Assembly: GCA_036506495.1 (NCBI GenBank)
Contig: DASXRQ010000011.1
Location: forward strand, 1-64,000
Length of the DNA: 64,000 bases
DNA from: DASXRC01 sp036506495
Lineage (GTDB): Bacteria > Actinomycetota > Actinomycetes > Mycobacteriales > Micromonosporaceae
Direction: 5' to 3'
Below, one piece after another: positions 26,659 through 35,797 of this stretch (its first letter is position 1; each line of letters opens with the position of its first letter). The notes below the pieces were generated by a model, which was not told the DNA's origin, made no database searches, and saw only the letters and a list, made by a program, of their open reading frames with translations. The translations under genes and the position numbers were made by a program.

Positions 26659-27264
26659 TCAGCCCTCCCAATGACCGTGGTGCACGACCTCCGTGACGTC
26701 GCGCCGGCCCCGACGCAGCGACGGTGAGCGTCGGTCGGGCCGCCCGTAGCCGATCGTGAGCGCGCCGATCGGCGTGAACTGGTCGGGCACCCCGAACTCG
26801 GCGCGGAAGGCCGCGATGTGTGTCGGCGGGATGCCGAAGAAGCAGGAGCCTAGGCCCTCGTCGACCGCGGTCAGCAGCATCAGCAGCGCCGCCATGCCGG
26901 TGTCGACGTGCCAGTAAGGGACGGGCCAGCGCGACTCGTCCCGGTCGGTCCAGCCCTTGTCCGGCTCGGCGTACCGATCGAGGTAAGCCTGCTTGTTCGA
27001 GAGCGTGACGATGATCACCGGCGCCCGCATCATGCCCGCCAGCCAGGGGTCCTGACCGCCGCCCTCGGGCGTGGTCGCGGCCCAGAACCGCTGCCGATCC
27101 GCGGTGGCCGCGAGGACGAGGAAGGCCCATCCCTGGGAGAACCCCGCGGACGGCGCGTGGATCGCGTGCCGCAGGATCCGGTCGACGACCTCCTCGGGGA
27201 CCGGGCGAACGGGGTCGTAGTTTCGCACCATCCGGCGTCGGCGTACGACCTCTGCGAACTCCAT
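26659..27264 (-). CDS. Nitroreductase family flavoprotein
   Basis: 201-residue FMN-dependent NAD(P)H oxidoreductase fold. RRRRMVRNYDPVRPVPEEVVDRIL at the N-terminus carries the FMN-phosphate arginines, APSAGFSQGWAFLVL is the second FMN motif, and GLGSCFFGIPPTHIAAF the third. The physiological substrate is unknown; actinobacterial members include F420- or deiodinase-like branches. Its ATG overlaps the aldose-epimerase stop (TAATG), so the two are co-translated. Confidence 0.87.
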   Translation of the reverse strand: MEFAEVVRRRRMVRNYDPVRPVPEEVVDRILRHAIHAPSAGFSQGWAFLVLAATADRQRFWAATTPEGGGQDPWLAGMMRAPVIIVTLSNKQAYLDRYAEPDKGWTDRDESRWPVPYWHVDTGMAALLMLLTAVDEGLGSCFFGIPPTHIAAFRAEFGVPDQFTPIGALTIGYGRPDRRSPSLRRGRRDVTEVVHHGHWEG

Positions 27265-28229
27265 TAGCGCTCGCCCATCCGCGGGGCGATGCCCCAGGCC
27301 CCTCGCCAGGTCTCACCCGGCCGGAGCGTCACGAGGTCGCGGCCCGAGCGGAATGCGTCGGGCGGGCACGTCATCGGCTCCACGGCCATGGAGCGGCGCA
27401 GTCGAGCACCGGGCAAGGTGTCCCCGGTGAAGACCTGCCACCAGCCGAACGCCTCGTCGGCCCACACCCGCACGGACACTCGATCGTCCACGCTGGACAG
27501 GGTGACCGTCGCCAGGCCGTCCGGGTCGCGCTGGAGATCGGCGAACGCGGTGTCCAGGATCGCGGACCCGATCGCCCGCGGCTCGGTGAAGTCGAACTCG
27601 CCGGAAGCGACCTTGGCCGCGCCGATCGGCAGGCCGCGGCCGTCGGTCAACAGCCTGCTGCCGGCCGACACGCGCAGCGTGGTGTGCGCGACGTCCACGC
27701 CGGGCGGCCGCAGGTACGGGTGCGTCCCGAGGCCGAACGGGCACGCGCTGGCGCCGAGGTTCGTCGCCTCGTGCTCCGCGCGCAGCCCACCCGAACCGAC
27801 AGACCAGCGGGTACGCAGCCGCAGGGGCCACGGGTACCCGGGCAATGGCCACAGGTCGCACTCCACGACCACGTCCGCCGCGGACCGCTCCACGCAGCGC
27901 CACGGCAGCCAGTTCACCAGGCCGTGGATGGCGTTGTTGAAGGCCGGCTCGGTGAGCGGGAGCTGGTACGACTCGCCGTGGAAGGTGTAGCGCCCGTCCC
28001 GGATCCGGTTCGGCCACGGTGCCAACACCTGCCCGGCCGACCCCGGGCAGACCTCGTCCGGGCCGTACCCGTCGAGGAGCTCCGCCCCGTCCACCCGGTA
28101 GGCGCGCAGGCCGCCCCCGACCTCGACCACCACCGCCTCGTGTCCGTCCGATTCGATCATCCACTGTGTACCCGAGATGGGCGAGGAGGCCGTCCCGTCG
28201 GGTGACCGTGCCGAGCGCTCCGTTTCCAT
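27264..28229 (-). CDS. Aldose 1-epimerase family protein
   Basis: 321-residue galactose-mutarotase fold. Family features are LLDGYGPDEVCPGSAGQVL, APWPNRIRDGRYTF, the histidine motif NNAIHGLVNW, the second histidine GTHPYLRPPG and the C-terminal glutamate in SMAVEPMTCPPDAF. It interconverts alpha and beta anomers of hexoses, or a related hexose-phosphate. It lies in a four-gene minus-strand run (PdxH, MFS, epimerase, nitroreductase). ATG 28227-28229 is 16 bases after the MFS stop and has no obvious SD, so translation may depend on coupling. Confidence 0.85.
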   Translation of the reverse strand: METERSARSPDGTASSPISGTQWMIESDGHEAVVVEVGGGLRAYRVDGAELLDGYGPDEVCPGSAGQVLAPWPNRIRDGRYTFHGESYQLPLTEPAFNNAIHGLVNWLPWRCVERSAADVVVECDLWPLPGYPWPLRLRTRWSVGSGGLRAEHEATNLGASACPFGLGTHPYLRPPGVDVAHTTLRVSAGSRLLTDGRGLPIGAAKVASGEFDFTEPRAIGSAILDTAFADLQRDPDGLATVTLSSVDDRVSVRVWADEAFGWWQVFTGDTLPGARLRRSMAVEPMTCPPDAFRSGRDLVTLRPGETWRGAWGIAPRMGER

Positions 28230-28245
28230 GCGGGCGACGATATCG

Positions 28246-29529
28246 TTAGGCGGGGGTCCGTGCGGGCCGCTCGGTGTCCGACTGGGTGTACCGCAGCACG
28301 GCCGGGAAGGCCACCGCCAGCAGCACGGCGAGCGCCGCCGCGGCAAGCCCTCCGCCCACCCAGGCGACCCCGACGCCGTACGCGGCCGCCATGGCACCCG
28401 CTCGAAGGTCGCCCAGCCGGGGTCCGCCAGCGACCACCACCGTGAACACGCCCTGTAGCCGGCCGCGCATCCGATCTGGCGCGTACGTCTGCAGCAGGGA
28501 CTGCCGGTACACCGCGCTGACGAGGTCGGCGGCGCCGGCGGCGGCGAGCAAGACGACGGCGACCCAGAGTTGACCGGCGAGCCCGGACAGCGCGATCGCC
28601 AGGCCCCAGCAGACGACGGCGATCACGAGGGCCAGGCCCTGCCGGCGGACCCGCCCGATCCACCCCGACGTGAGCCCGCCGAGCACGGAACCGATGGAGA
28701 TCGCGCCGTACAGCCAGCCGATCGCCGCGCCGTCACCGAACCGCTCGATGGCCACCTCCGGGAACAGCGCGCGGGGCATCGCGAGCACCATCGCGATGAT
28801 GTCGATGGCGAAGCTGAGCAGCAGCACCGGCGCCGTCGCGAGGTAGCGCAACCCGTCGACGATGCTGCGCACCCCGGCGGCGCGGGCTCCGGCATGCCCG
28901 TTCTCCGGCGGGACCGGTGGCAGCCGAAGGCACGCCCAGAGCGCGACGGTGAACAGTGCCGCGTCGACGCCGTACGCGATCGGCAGGCCCACCGTCAGCG
29001 CGGTCGTCGCGAATACCACGCCCGCGGTGAGCGGGCCGAGCACCGTCGCCGCGTTGGACGTCGTGAAGCCGAGCGTGTTCGCCGCCGGCACCTGCTCCAG
29101 CGGAACCAGCCGCGGAATGATCGCCTGGCGCGTCGGCATGCTCACCGCGAACGCGGTCGACTGGATGGCCACCAGCGCCAACAGCACGAACCGGTTGTCG
29201 ACCCGCAGCAGCGCCTGGGCGAGCAGGCCGAGCGTGGCGGCCCACATCAGAACGGAGCTGGCCAGCAGCAGCCGCCGCCGGTCCACAGCGTCCGCGACGG
29301 CGCCGCCCCACAGTCCGAAGATCAGCAATGGGACGAGCGCGGCGACCCCCAGCAGGCCCACCCAGAACGAGTCGGTCGTCAACGCGTACATCTGGACGGG
29401 GACGGCGACCGCCGTGAATTGGTAGCCGTAGAAGGAGACCGCGTTGCCCACCCACAACCGCCGGTACGCGGGGACCCGCAGCGGCCGGACGTCGATCGCC
29501 CAGCGCCGCCGCTCCGCCAGCTCCGTCAC
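28246..29529 (-). CDS. MFS transporter (EntS/MFS_3-like)
   Basis: 427 residues, about 12 transmembrane helices, with the MFS inter-helix motif as GLWGGAVADAVDRRRLLL. The pattern RRLWVGNAVSFYGYQFTAVAV and the TRQAIIPRLVPLEQVPAANTL loop resemble enterobactin exporter-like and MFS_3 exporters. Substrate unknown. Start GTG overlaps the pdxH stop by GTGA, so translation is coupled to the vitamin B6 gene, although a functional link is not obvious. Confidence 0.87.
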   Translation of the reverse strand: MTELAERRRWAIDVRPLRVPAYRRLWVGNAVSFYGYQFTAVAVPVQMYALTTDSFWVGLLGVAALVPLLIFGLWGGAVADAVDRRRLLLASSVLMWAATLGLLAQALLRVDNRFVLLALVAIQSTAFAVSMPTRQAIIPRLVPLEQVPAANTLGFTTSNAATVLGPLTAGVVFATTALTVGLPIAYGVDAALFTVALWACLRLPPVPPENGHAGARAAGVRSIVDGLRYLATAPVLLLSFAIDIIAMVLAMPRALFPEVAIERFGDGAAIGWLYGAISIGSVLGGLTSGWIGRVRRQGLALVIAVVCWGLAIALSGLAGQLWVAVVLLAAAGAADLVSAVYRQSLLQTYAPDRMRGRLQGVFTVVVAGGPRLGDLRAGAMAAAYGVGVAWVGGGLAAAALAVLLAVAFPAVLRYTQSDTERPARTPA

Positions 29530-30185
29530 GGGGCGAGCCGCTCGACGACCCAGTCGCCCGCCGCCACGCGCCGGTAGCGCAGCCGGTCGTGCAGCCGATC
29601 CCGCCGCCCCTGCCAGAACTCCACCGTCTCGGGCACCACCCGCAGCCCGCCCCAGTGCGGCGGGGCGGGCACCGGCTCGGTCTCGGCGAACCGCTCCGCG
29701 GCGGCGGCGTACCGTGCCTCGAGCTCGGATCGGTCGGGGATGACCCGGGACTGGTCACTCGCCCACGCACCCAGCTGCGCCCCGCGGGGACGGGTCGCGA
29801 AGTACGCCTCAGTCTCGGCACGGATGACCGGCTCGACGCCGCCGCACACGACGACCTGCCGGTGCAGGGCCAGCCAACCGAAGACCAGGCAGGCGTACGG
29901 GTTGGCCAACGCCTCCCCGGCCTTGCGCGACTCCAGGTTGGTGTAGAAGACCAGACCTCTCGAGTCGTACGCCTTGAGCAGCACCGTGCGCGCGCTCGGC
30001 CGGCCGTCCGGCGCGGCGGTCGCAACGATCATGGCGTTGGGCTCGGCGACCCCGGCCCCTGCCACCTCGGCGAACCAGCGGGAGAATTGAGTCAGCCAGT
30101 CCGGCGCCAGGTCGCCCTCGACCAGGCGGGCGTCGGCGGCGTAGTCCAGCCGCATCTTGCCGACGTCGATTGTGTCTCCGGTCAC
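29526..30185 (-). CDS. pdxH: Pyridoxamine 5'-phosphate oxidase
   Basis: 219-residue FMN enzyme that oxidises pyridoxamine/pyridoxine 5'-phosphate to pyridoxal 5'-phosphate. Family motifs: EPNAMIVATAAPDGRPSART, LKAYDSRGLVFYTNLESRK, SDQSRVIPDR and the C-terminal EFWQGRRDRLHDRLRYRR, which binds substrate and PLP. Normal length. It is divergent from citrate synthase and close to serC, a PLP-dependent enzyme. Start is ATG or GTG at 30183-30185 region as given; no strong SD was seen. Confidence 0.95.
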   Translation of the reverse strand: MTGDTIDVGKMRLDYAADARLVEGDLAPDWLTQFSRWFAEVAGAGVAEPNAMIVATAAPDGRPSARTVLLKAYDSRGLVFYTNLESRKAGEALANPYACLVFGWLALHRQVVVCGGVEPVIRAETEAYFATRPRGAQLGAWASDQSRVIPDRSELEARYAAAAERFAETEPVPAPPHWGGLRVVPETVEFWQGRRDRLHDRLRYRRVAAGDWVVERLAP

Positions 30186-30433
30186 GTTGTCATCGTCGCT
30201 GAAGGGTGGTGAGCAGCGCGAACGACTGTCACTAGCGCCACACCCCGGCGACGCAAACCCGGATCGGCAAGACCGGCGTGGATGATGTCGGGCGACCGGG
30301 CCCCGCTGGGTCGCATATCTGGTTACTCACCAGGCAAGATGGTCACCAAAGTCGTCCGGGGTCGCCTCCGGAGCCCCGCCACACCCGGGCGGGCCTTCCG
30401 TCAGCGCGGACGTACCAATCCAGGGAGAGCGAG

Positions 30434-31540
30434 ATGTCCGAGTTCAAGCCCGGTCTCGAGGGCGTCGTCGCCTTCGAAACCGAGATCGCCGAACCCGACC
30501 GAGAGGGCGGGTCGCTGCGGTATCGCGGTGTCGACATCGAGGACCTGATCGGACAGGTCTCCTTCGGCAACGTCTGGGCGCTGCTCGTGGATGGCAAGTT
30601 CGGCCCCGGCCTGCCGCCGGCGGAGCCCTTCCCGCTGCCCGTCCACTCCGGCGACATCCGCGTGGACGTGCAGTCCGCGGTCGCGATGCTGGCGCCGTAC
30701 TGGGGTCTCGGGCAGCTGCTGGACATCGCGGACGACCAGGCCCACGAGGATCTCGCGCGGGTGTCGGTCACCGCCTTGTCGTTCGTCGCCCAGGCCGCGC
30801 GCGGCCTCGGCTTGCCGGCAGTGCCACAGAAGGAGATCGACAAGGCGGCCACGATCGTCGAGCGGTTCATGAAGCGATGGCGCGGTGAGCCTGACCCGCG
30901 GCATGTGAAGGCCGTCGATGCGTACTTCATCTCCGCGGCCGAGCACGGCATGAACGCGTCGACGTTCACCGCCCGGGTCGTCGCGTCTACGGGCGCCGAC
31001 GCGGCGGCGTGCATCTCGTCCGGCATCGGGGCACTGTCCGGCCCGCTGCACGGAGGCGCGCCGTCCCGCGTGCTGCACATGATCGAGGCCGTCGAGCGCA
31101 GCGGCGACGCCGAGGGCTACGTCAAGGGCGTGCTCGACCGCGGCGAGCGGCTGATGGGTTTCGGCCACCGTGTCTACCGGGCCGAGGATCCGCGCGCCCG
31201 CGTGCTGCGCCGCACCGCCAAGGAGCTCGGCGCGCCCCGGTTCGAGATCGCCGAGGCGTTGGAGGCGGCCGCCCTGGAAGAGCTCCACAACCGCAAGCCG
31301 GATCGGGTGCTCGCCACCAACGTTGAGTTCTGGTCCGCCGTGGTGCTCGACTTCGCCGAGGTGCCGGCGCACATGTTCACGTCGATGTTCACCTGCGCAC
31401 GGGTGGCCGGCTGGAGCGCGCACATCATGGAGCAGAAGAAGCTCGGCCGGCTTGTGCGGCCGTCGGCCATCTATGTCGGCCCCGGCCCGCGCAAGCCTGG
31501 GGACGTCGAGGGTTGGGACTCGATCCCGCACTCGAGCTGA
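30434..31540 (+). CDS. citA: Citrate synthase (type 2, short form)
   Basis: 368-residue citrate synthase of the second actinobacterial type, condensing oxaloacetate and acetyl-CoA. Catalytic regions are SGPLHGGAPSRVL (first histidine), GFGHRVYRAEDPRA (second histidine) and VLDFAEVPAHMF (aspartate). ATG 30434 follows GGGAGAGCGAG; the frame is open upstream without a start signal. The 250 bases before it are shared with divergent pdxH. An inverted repeat at 31574-31630 follows. The shared neighbourhood with serC and sepH is, to my knowledge, seen in other actinomycetes. Confidence 0.93.
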   Translation: MSEFKPGLEGVVAFETEIAEPDREGGSLRYRGVDIEDLIGQVSFGNVWALLVDGKFGPGLPPAEPFPLPVHSGDIRVDVQSAVAMLAPYWGLGQLLDIADDQAHEDLARVSVTALSFVAQAARGLGLPAVPQKEIDKAATIVERFMKRWRGEPDPRHVKAVDAYFISAAEHGMNASTFTARVVASTGADAAACISSGIGALSGPLHGGAPSRVLHMIEAVERSGDAEGYVKGVLDRGERLMGFGHRVYRAEDPRARVLRRTAKELGAPRFEIAEALEAAALEELHNRKPDRVLATNVEFWSAVVLDFAEVPAHMFTSMFTCARVAGWSAHIMEQKKLGRLVRPSAIYVGPGPRKPGDVEGWDSIPHSS

Positions 31541-31573
31541 CGCACAGCCCCGTCCGGCCCGAGCACGTCGTCG

Positions 31574-31630
31574 CAAGTACACGGACGTTGTGCCTCGCCG
31601 GCGGAGGAGGCCGCAACTCCCGTGTACTTG
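31574..31630. terminator. Long imperfect inverted repeat after citrate synthase
   Basis: Arms CAAGTACACGG (31574-31584) and CCGTGTACTTG (31620-31630) are perfect. The inner portion continues with mismatches (GTTG/CAAC, GCCTC/GAGGC) to give a stem of about 25 bp. Placed 34 bases beyond the stop; acts either as terminator or as a palindromic repeat like those elsewhere in the window. Confidence 0.6.
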
Positions 31631-31795
31631 GGTTGATCGAGGGATGCACGGGGCGGATCGGCCGCATGATCGCCGCGTGCGCCACGGAAGCCGCAGGCCC
31701 CGGCCTCGGTCGGCACACCCGCTACGTGCGACGATCGCGGTACGGCAGCGTCGCCGTGACCGTTTCCGCACCGCTGCACGAAGGACCTTGACCAC

Positions 31796-32920
31796 GTGGC
31801 TGACGTTTCGGCAATTCGCATCCCCGACGAGATCAAGCCCGCCGACGGCCGCTTCGGCAGCGGCCCGTCCAAGGTGCGTCCCGCGTCGGTCGATGCGCTG
31901 CGCCGCGTCGCCACGTCGTACCTCGGCACCTCCCACCGGCAGCGGACGGTGCGCGATCAGGTCGCCCGGCTGCGCCGCGGCGTCGCGTCGCTGTTCGACC
32001 TGCCCGAGGGGTACGAGGTGGTCCTGGGCAACGGCGGCACCACGGCGTTCTGGGAGGTCGCGACGTTCGGGCTGATCCACGACCGAGCGCAGCTCGCCTC
32101 GTTCGGCGAGTTCGGCGCGAAGTTCGCCCAGTCCGCGCAGGCGGCTCCGTTTCTCGGTACGCCGACGGTGCTGACGGCGCCGCCCGGCACGGCGGCCACA
32201 CTGGTCGCCGAGGAGGGGGTGGACGCGTACTGCACCCCGCACAACGAGACCTCGACCGGCGTCGCGGTCCCGGTACGCCGCGTGGCCGGCGCCGCGGATG
32301 CCCTCATGCTGCACGACGCGACCTCGGCCGCGGGTGGGCTGGACGTCGACGTGCGGGAGAGCGACGCATACTACTTCGCGCCGCAGAAGTGCTTCGGCTC
32401 GGACGGCGGGCTCTGGATTGCCGCGCTGTCCCCGGCGGCACTCGCTCGGGCGTACTCGATCAAGGGGTCCGGACGGTACATCCCGGCGTTCCTCGATCTG
32501 GTCACGGCGATCGAGAACTCGCGGCTGGAGCAGACCTACAACACGCCGGCGCTGGCCACGATCTTCCTCGCGGCCGAGCAGACTGACTGGATGCTGAGCC
32601 AGGGTGGGCTGACCTGGGCCGCCAAGCGCACGGGCGAGAGCGCCGGAATTTTGTACGGCTGGGCCAAGCGCTGCCCGGTCGCCACCCCGTTCGTGACCGA
32701 CCCGGCGGTGCGCTCCAACGTCGTCGCCACGATCGACTTCGACTCCTCTGTGGACGCCGTCGCGCTTTCGAAGGTGCTGCGCGCGAACGGCATCGTCGAC
32801 ACCGAGCCGTATCGGAAGCTGGGCCGCAATCAGCTGCGGATCGCGCTCTTCCCGGGCATCGAGCCGGCGGACGTCGAGGCGCTCACCGCCTGCATCGACT
32901 TCGTGCTCGACCGGCTCTGA
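31796..32920 (+). CDS. serC: Phosphoserine aminotransferase
   Basis: 374-residue class V PLP-dependent aminotransferase converting 3-phosphohydroxypyruvate and glutamate to phosphoserine (serine biosynthesis). It has the high-GC Gram-positive form: KPADGRFGSGPSKVRP, TSYLGTSHRQRTVRDQV, LGNGGTTAFWEVATFG and YYFAPQKCFGSDGGLW, where the lysine in PQK binds PLP. GTG 31796 has the SD GAAGGAC. Normal length. Followed by a hairpin and sepH. Confidence 0.95.
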   Translation: MADVSAIRIPDEIKPADGRFGSGPSKVRPASVDALRRVATSYLGTSHRQRTVRDQVARLRRGVASLFDLPEGYEVVLGNGGTTAFWEVATFGLIHDRAQLASFGEFGAKFAQSAQAAPFLGTPTVLTAPPGTAATLVAEEGVDAYCTPHNETSTGVAVPVRRVAGAADALMLHDATSAAGGLDVDVRESDAYYFAPQKCFGSDGGLWIAALSPAALARAYSIKGSGRYIPAFLDLVTAIENSRLEQTYNTPALATIFLAAEQTDWMLSQGGLTWAAKRTGESAGILYGWAKRCPVATPFVTDPAVRSNVVATIDFDSSVDAVALSKVLRANGIVDTEPYRKLGRNQLRIALFPGIEPADVEALTACIDFVLDRL

Positions 32921-32939
32921 CCGCGCGTCACCACGAGGC

Positions 32940-32970
32940 CCGACGCCGCGCGTCCGGCGCGAGACGTCGG
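32940..32970 (+). terminator. Probable terminator of serC
   Basis: Outer stem CCGACG/CGTCGG encloses an inner CGCGC/GCGCG stem, 20 bases after the serC stop. Confidence 0.5.
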
Positions 32971-33075
32971 CGTGGCGTCCCCCAACGCCCGGCGCCATCC
33001 GCGTACGGTGTGCCTTCAGGCGCCGGGGGTTGGCTGGCTCGCGGCGTAGGTCAGCTCTGCGGACGGAGGCACGGG

Positions 33076-34164
33076 ATGCGGCCCGTACGCTTCGTCGCCC
33101 TCTCCGAGGACGGCCAGGCCCTGGTGCTCGCCGACGAAGTCGGGCGCCTGCTCGCGCTGCCGATCGACGAACGGGTGGCCGGAGCGCTGCGTCCCGACCG
33201 AACCACCGGTCCGGCGCCGCTGGCGTCCGCGCCCGGCGGGCCCCCGCCGGCGCTGGCGCCGCGCGACATCCAGGCACGCATCCGATCCGGCGAGTCCGCC
33301 GATGACGTCGCGCGGATCGCCGGTGTCCCGGTCGACCGGGTCCTGCGGTACGCCGGCCCGGTCCTGCAGGAGCGAGCGATGCTCGCGCAGCACGCCCGGC
33401 GTACCCGTCTCAAAACGTCCGACAAGGGCGCCGCGCTCGCCGAGGTCGTGGACGGCCGGCTCGCGCAGCACGGCGTCGACTCGGAGAAGATCTCCTGGGA
33501 CGCGTACCGGCGCGAGGATGGCACCTGGCGCATCGTGGCGACCTGGCCGTCGGGCAAGGCGACCGCTCAGGCCGTCTGGGAGCTGGACAAGGCCCGCCAG
33601 CTGGTCACGCCGCACGATGACATGGCGCAGTACCTGTGCGCCGAGCGGCCCACCCCGATCCTCGGCCAGGAGGCCCCGGCCGAGCGGATCGGCCACGGGT
33701 TGCCGGCGCGCGGCGAGTCCAGTCGGGGCGGACACGGCCTGCCCGCCCCCGCTGGGGACAACGCCCGCCCGGCGCGTGACCCGATCCGCGCCGGCCGGGA
33801 CGCGTTGCTCGCCTCGCTCGACCGTCCCCCCGGCGCGGGTCGCTCGCTCGACCGTCCTGGCGCGAGTCGTTCGCTCGACCCCGCCGCGTTGGCCACCCGT
33901 GGCGAGCCGCCCCGGCAGCGGGCCGGGGTGGTGACCGGCGGCGCGGCCGCCCTGATCGGCGGCGGCCCCGGCTCGGCCTTCGACGACGACGCCGATGCGC
34001 CCAAGGAGGTGCCGGCCGTGCCGTCGCTTGCCGTGCTGCGGCCGCGGCGAGCCCCCGGACCCGCCGACGAGGCGGCCGACGCGTCGGGCAAGCCACGCAA
34101 GCGCCTGCCGAGCTGGGACGACGTGCTGTTCGGCACCGGCTCCGCGGCGCGCGAGTCGTCGTAG
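33076..34164 (+). CDS. sepH: Septation protein SepH (DUF3071)
   Basis: 362-residue actinobacterial cell-division protein; the family member studied in Streptomyces stimulates FtsZ assembly. The N-terminal domain (1-60) starts MRPVRFVALSEDGQALVLAD. The conserved DUF3071 core runs through IQARIRSGESADDVARIAGV, a helix-turn-helix-like segment, then WDAYRREDGTWRIVATWPSG. Residues about 200-330 are disordered and contain near-repeats such as SLDRPPGAG/SLDRPGASR. The C-terminus KRLPSWDDVLFGT is the conserved end motif. ATG 33076 follows GGACGGAGGCACGGG. Confidence 0.95.
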   Translation: MRPVRFVALSEDGQALVLADEVGRLLALPIDERVAGALRPDRTTGPAPLASAPGGPPPALAPRDIQARIRSGESADDVARIAGVPVDRVLRYAGPVLQERAMLAQHARRTRLKTSDKGAALAEVVDGRLAQHGVDSEKISWDAYRREDGTWRIVATWPSGKATAQAVWELDKARQLVTPHDDMAQYLCAERPTPILGQEAPAERIGHGLPARGESSRGGHGLPAPAGDNARPARDPIRAGRDALLASLDRPPGAGRSLDRPGASRSLDPAALATRGEPPRQRAGVVTGGAAALIGGGPGSAFDDDADAPKEVPAVPSLAVLRPRRAPGPADEAADASGKPRKRLPSWDDVLFGTGSAARESS

Positions 34165-34222
34165 CCGGCATCCGGCCCCGGGCGCGAGGCGCTCGACGTG
34201 CGCGCGTGACAGGCTGACAACC

Positions 34223-35209
34223 ATGGAATACATAGACCTCGGCCGCACCGGCCTGTCCGTGAGCCGACTCTGCCTCGGCACCATGAACTTCGGCCCGCAG
34301 ACGAGCGAGCGGGACAGCCACGCCGTCATGGATCGGGCGCTCGAGCACGGCATCAACTTCTTCGACACCGCCAACGTCTACGGCTGGCGGCAGGGCGAGG
34401 GCGTCACCGAGCAGATCATCGGCCGCTGGTTCGTGCAGGGCGGCGAGCGGCGCGACAAGGTCGTGCTGGCCACCAAGGTCTACGGCACGATGAGCAACTG
34501 GCCCAACGACCGCGGCCTGTCGGCACGCCACGTCATCCGCGCCGCCGAGGATTCGCTGCGCCGGCTGCAGACCGACTGGATCGACGTCTACCAGATGCAC
34601 CACGTCTCCCGCACGACCCCGTGGGAGGAGATCTGGCAGGCGATGGAGGTCCTCGTGTCGCAGGGCAAGGTGCGGTACGTCGGCTCCTCCAACTTCGCGG
34701 GCTGGCACCTCGCGAACGCTCAGGAATCCGCCTCGCGGCGGCACTTCCTCGGCCTCGTCTCCGAGCAGTGCCTCTACAACCTGATGACGCGGTACGCGGA
34801 GCTCGAGGTCATCCCCGCCGCCCAGCACTACGGCATCGGGATCATCCCGTGGTCGCCGCTGCACGGTGGGCTGCTCGGCGGCGCGATCCGCAAGCTGGCG
34901 GAGGGCGGTGCCGCGCGGGCCAAGTCCGGACGCGCCGCCGACGCGCTGGCCGAGCACCGGACCACGATCGAGGCGTACGAGAAGTTCTGCGCAGACCTTG
35001 GCCACGACCCCGCGAACGTGGCACTCGGCTGGCTCCTCAGCCGGCCGGGTGTCACCGGACCGATCATCGGTCCGCGTACGGTCGACCAGTTGGACTCCTC
35101 GATCGGCGCGCTGTCCGTGAAGCTCGACAAGGCCGCGCTGCGCCGGCTCGACGACCTGTTTCCGCCGATCGGCGAGGGCGGCCCGGCGCCGGAGGCGTGG
35201 GCCTGGTAG
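34223..35209 (+). CDS. Aldo/keto reductase
   Basis: 328-residue NADPH-dependent TIM-barrel oxidoreductase. The catalytic tetrad is recognisable: Asp and Tyr in FFDTANVYGW, Lys in LATKVYG, His in YQMHHV. Cofactor-binding SEQCLYNLMTR and the C-terminal IIGPRTVDQLDSS are also present. Sequence style matches the AKR11/YajO-like bacterial group acting on small aldehydes. ATG 34223 has no SD, which suggests a leaderless or weakly translated mRNA. Convergent with the thpR-like gene, three bases apart. Confidence 0.92.
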   Translation: MEYIDLGRTGLSVSRLCLGTMNFGPQTSERDSHAVMDRALEHGINFFDTANVYGWRQGEGVTEQIIGRWFVQGGERRDKVVLATKVYGTMSNWPNDRGLSARHVIRAAEDSLRRLQTDWIDVYQMHHVSRTTPWEEIWQAMEVLVSQGKVRYVGSSNFAGWHLANAQESASRRHFLGLVSEQCLYNLMTRYAELEVIPAAQHYGIGIIPWSPLHGGLLGGAIRKLAEGGAARAKSGRAADALAEHRTTIEAYEKFCADLGHDPANVALGWLLSRPGVTGPIIGPRTVDQLDSSIGALSVKLDKAALRRLDDLFPPIGEGGPAPEAWAW

Positions 35210-35212
35210 GCG

Positions 35213-35797
35213 TCACGTGGTCAGCGGCCAGCTCGCCAACCGGTCGTAGCTCGGCTTCGGTCCGAGGTGGCTACTGACCAGCACCAGCTCGTCGGCGGTC
35301 CACCATGGACCCTCGTACGCGTTGAGCGCGGCAACGTCGCCGGCGATCGCCTCCGGGCCGAGGCGGTCGCCCGGCCGGGCCAGCGTCAGGTGTGGCCGCA
35401 TCGGCTTCTCGTCGTACGGCAGTCGGGCCCGCCGCAGCTGCCGGCGGACCGTCCTGCCGAGCGCGACCATGCGGCCCACCTCGCCGCCTACGCCCACCCA
35501 CAGCACGGTGAACCGCCCGCGGCCGAACCGGCCGCCGCCGGCCAGCCGAAGTCGCGGCGGCGCGTCGCTGTCTTTACCCCAGCCCGAGACCGCGTGGTCG
35601 AACGCCGTGCGCACGTCGCCGAGCCGCTCCTCGGGCACGTCACCGAGGAAGGCGACCGTGAGGTGCCAGTTGGGCCGGCCGGCGAGTCGCGTGTTCGTCC
35701 CGGCGGCGGCGGCGCGCCCCACGGCGAGCGCATCGACGGCCAGACCCAGGTCGGCGCAGGCCGCGGGTGACGGATACACCGCGCCGAACAGCCTCAC
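35213..35797 (-). CDS. thpR: RNA 2',3'-cyclic phosphodiesterase (2H superfamily)
   Basis: 194-residue 2H phosphoesterase with the two HxT motifs: HLTVAFLGDV at about residue 45 and RPHLTLAR at about 135. RLFGAVYPS at the N-terminus matches the LigT/ThpR group, which opens 2',3'-cyclic phosphates at RNA ends. GTG start overlaps the stop of the upstream membrane-protein gene (GTGA), so it is translationally coupled to it. Confidence 0.88.
   Translation of the reverse strand: MRLFGAVYPSPAACADLGLAVDALAVGRAAAAGTNTRLAGRPNWHLTVAFLGDVPEERLGDVRTAFDHAVSGWGKDSDAPPRLRLAGGGRFGRGRFTVLWVGVGGEVGRMVALGRTVRRQLRRARLPYDEKPMRPHLTLARPGDRLGPEAIAGDVAALNAYEGPWWTADELVLVSSHLGPKPSYDRLASWPLTT

Noticed and set aside
30401..33277. 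A very long minus-strand frame across citrate synthase and serC
   Set aside because: It spans two confidently identified plus-strand genes and their spacer and shows only mirror-frame composition.
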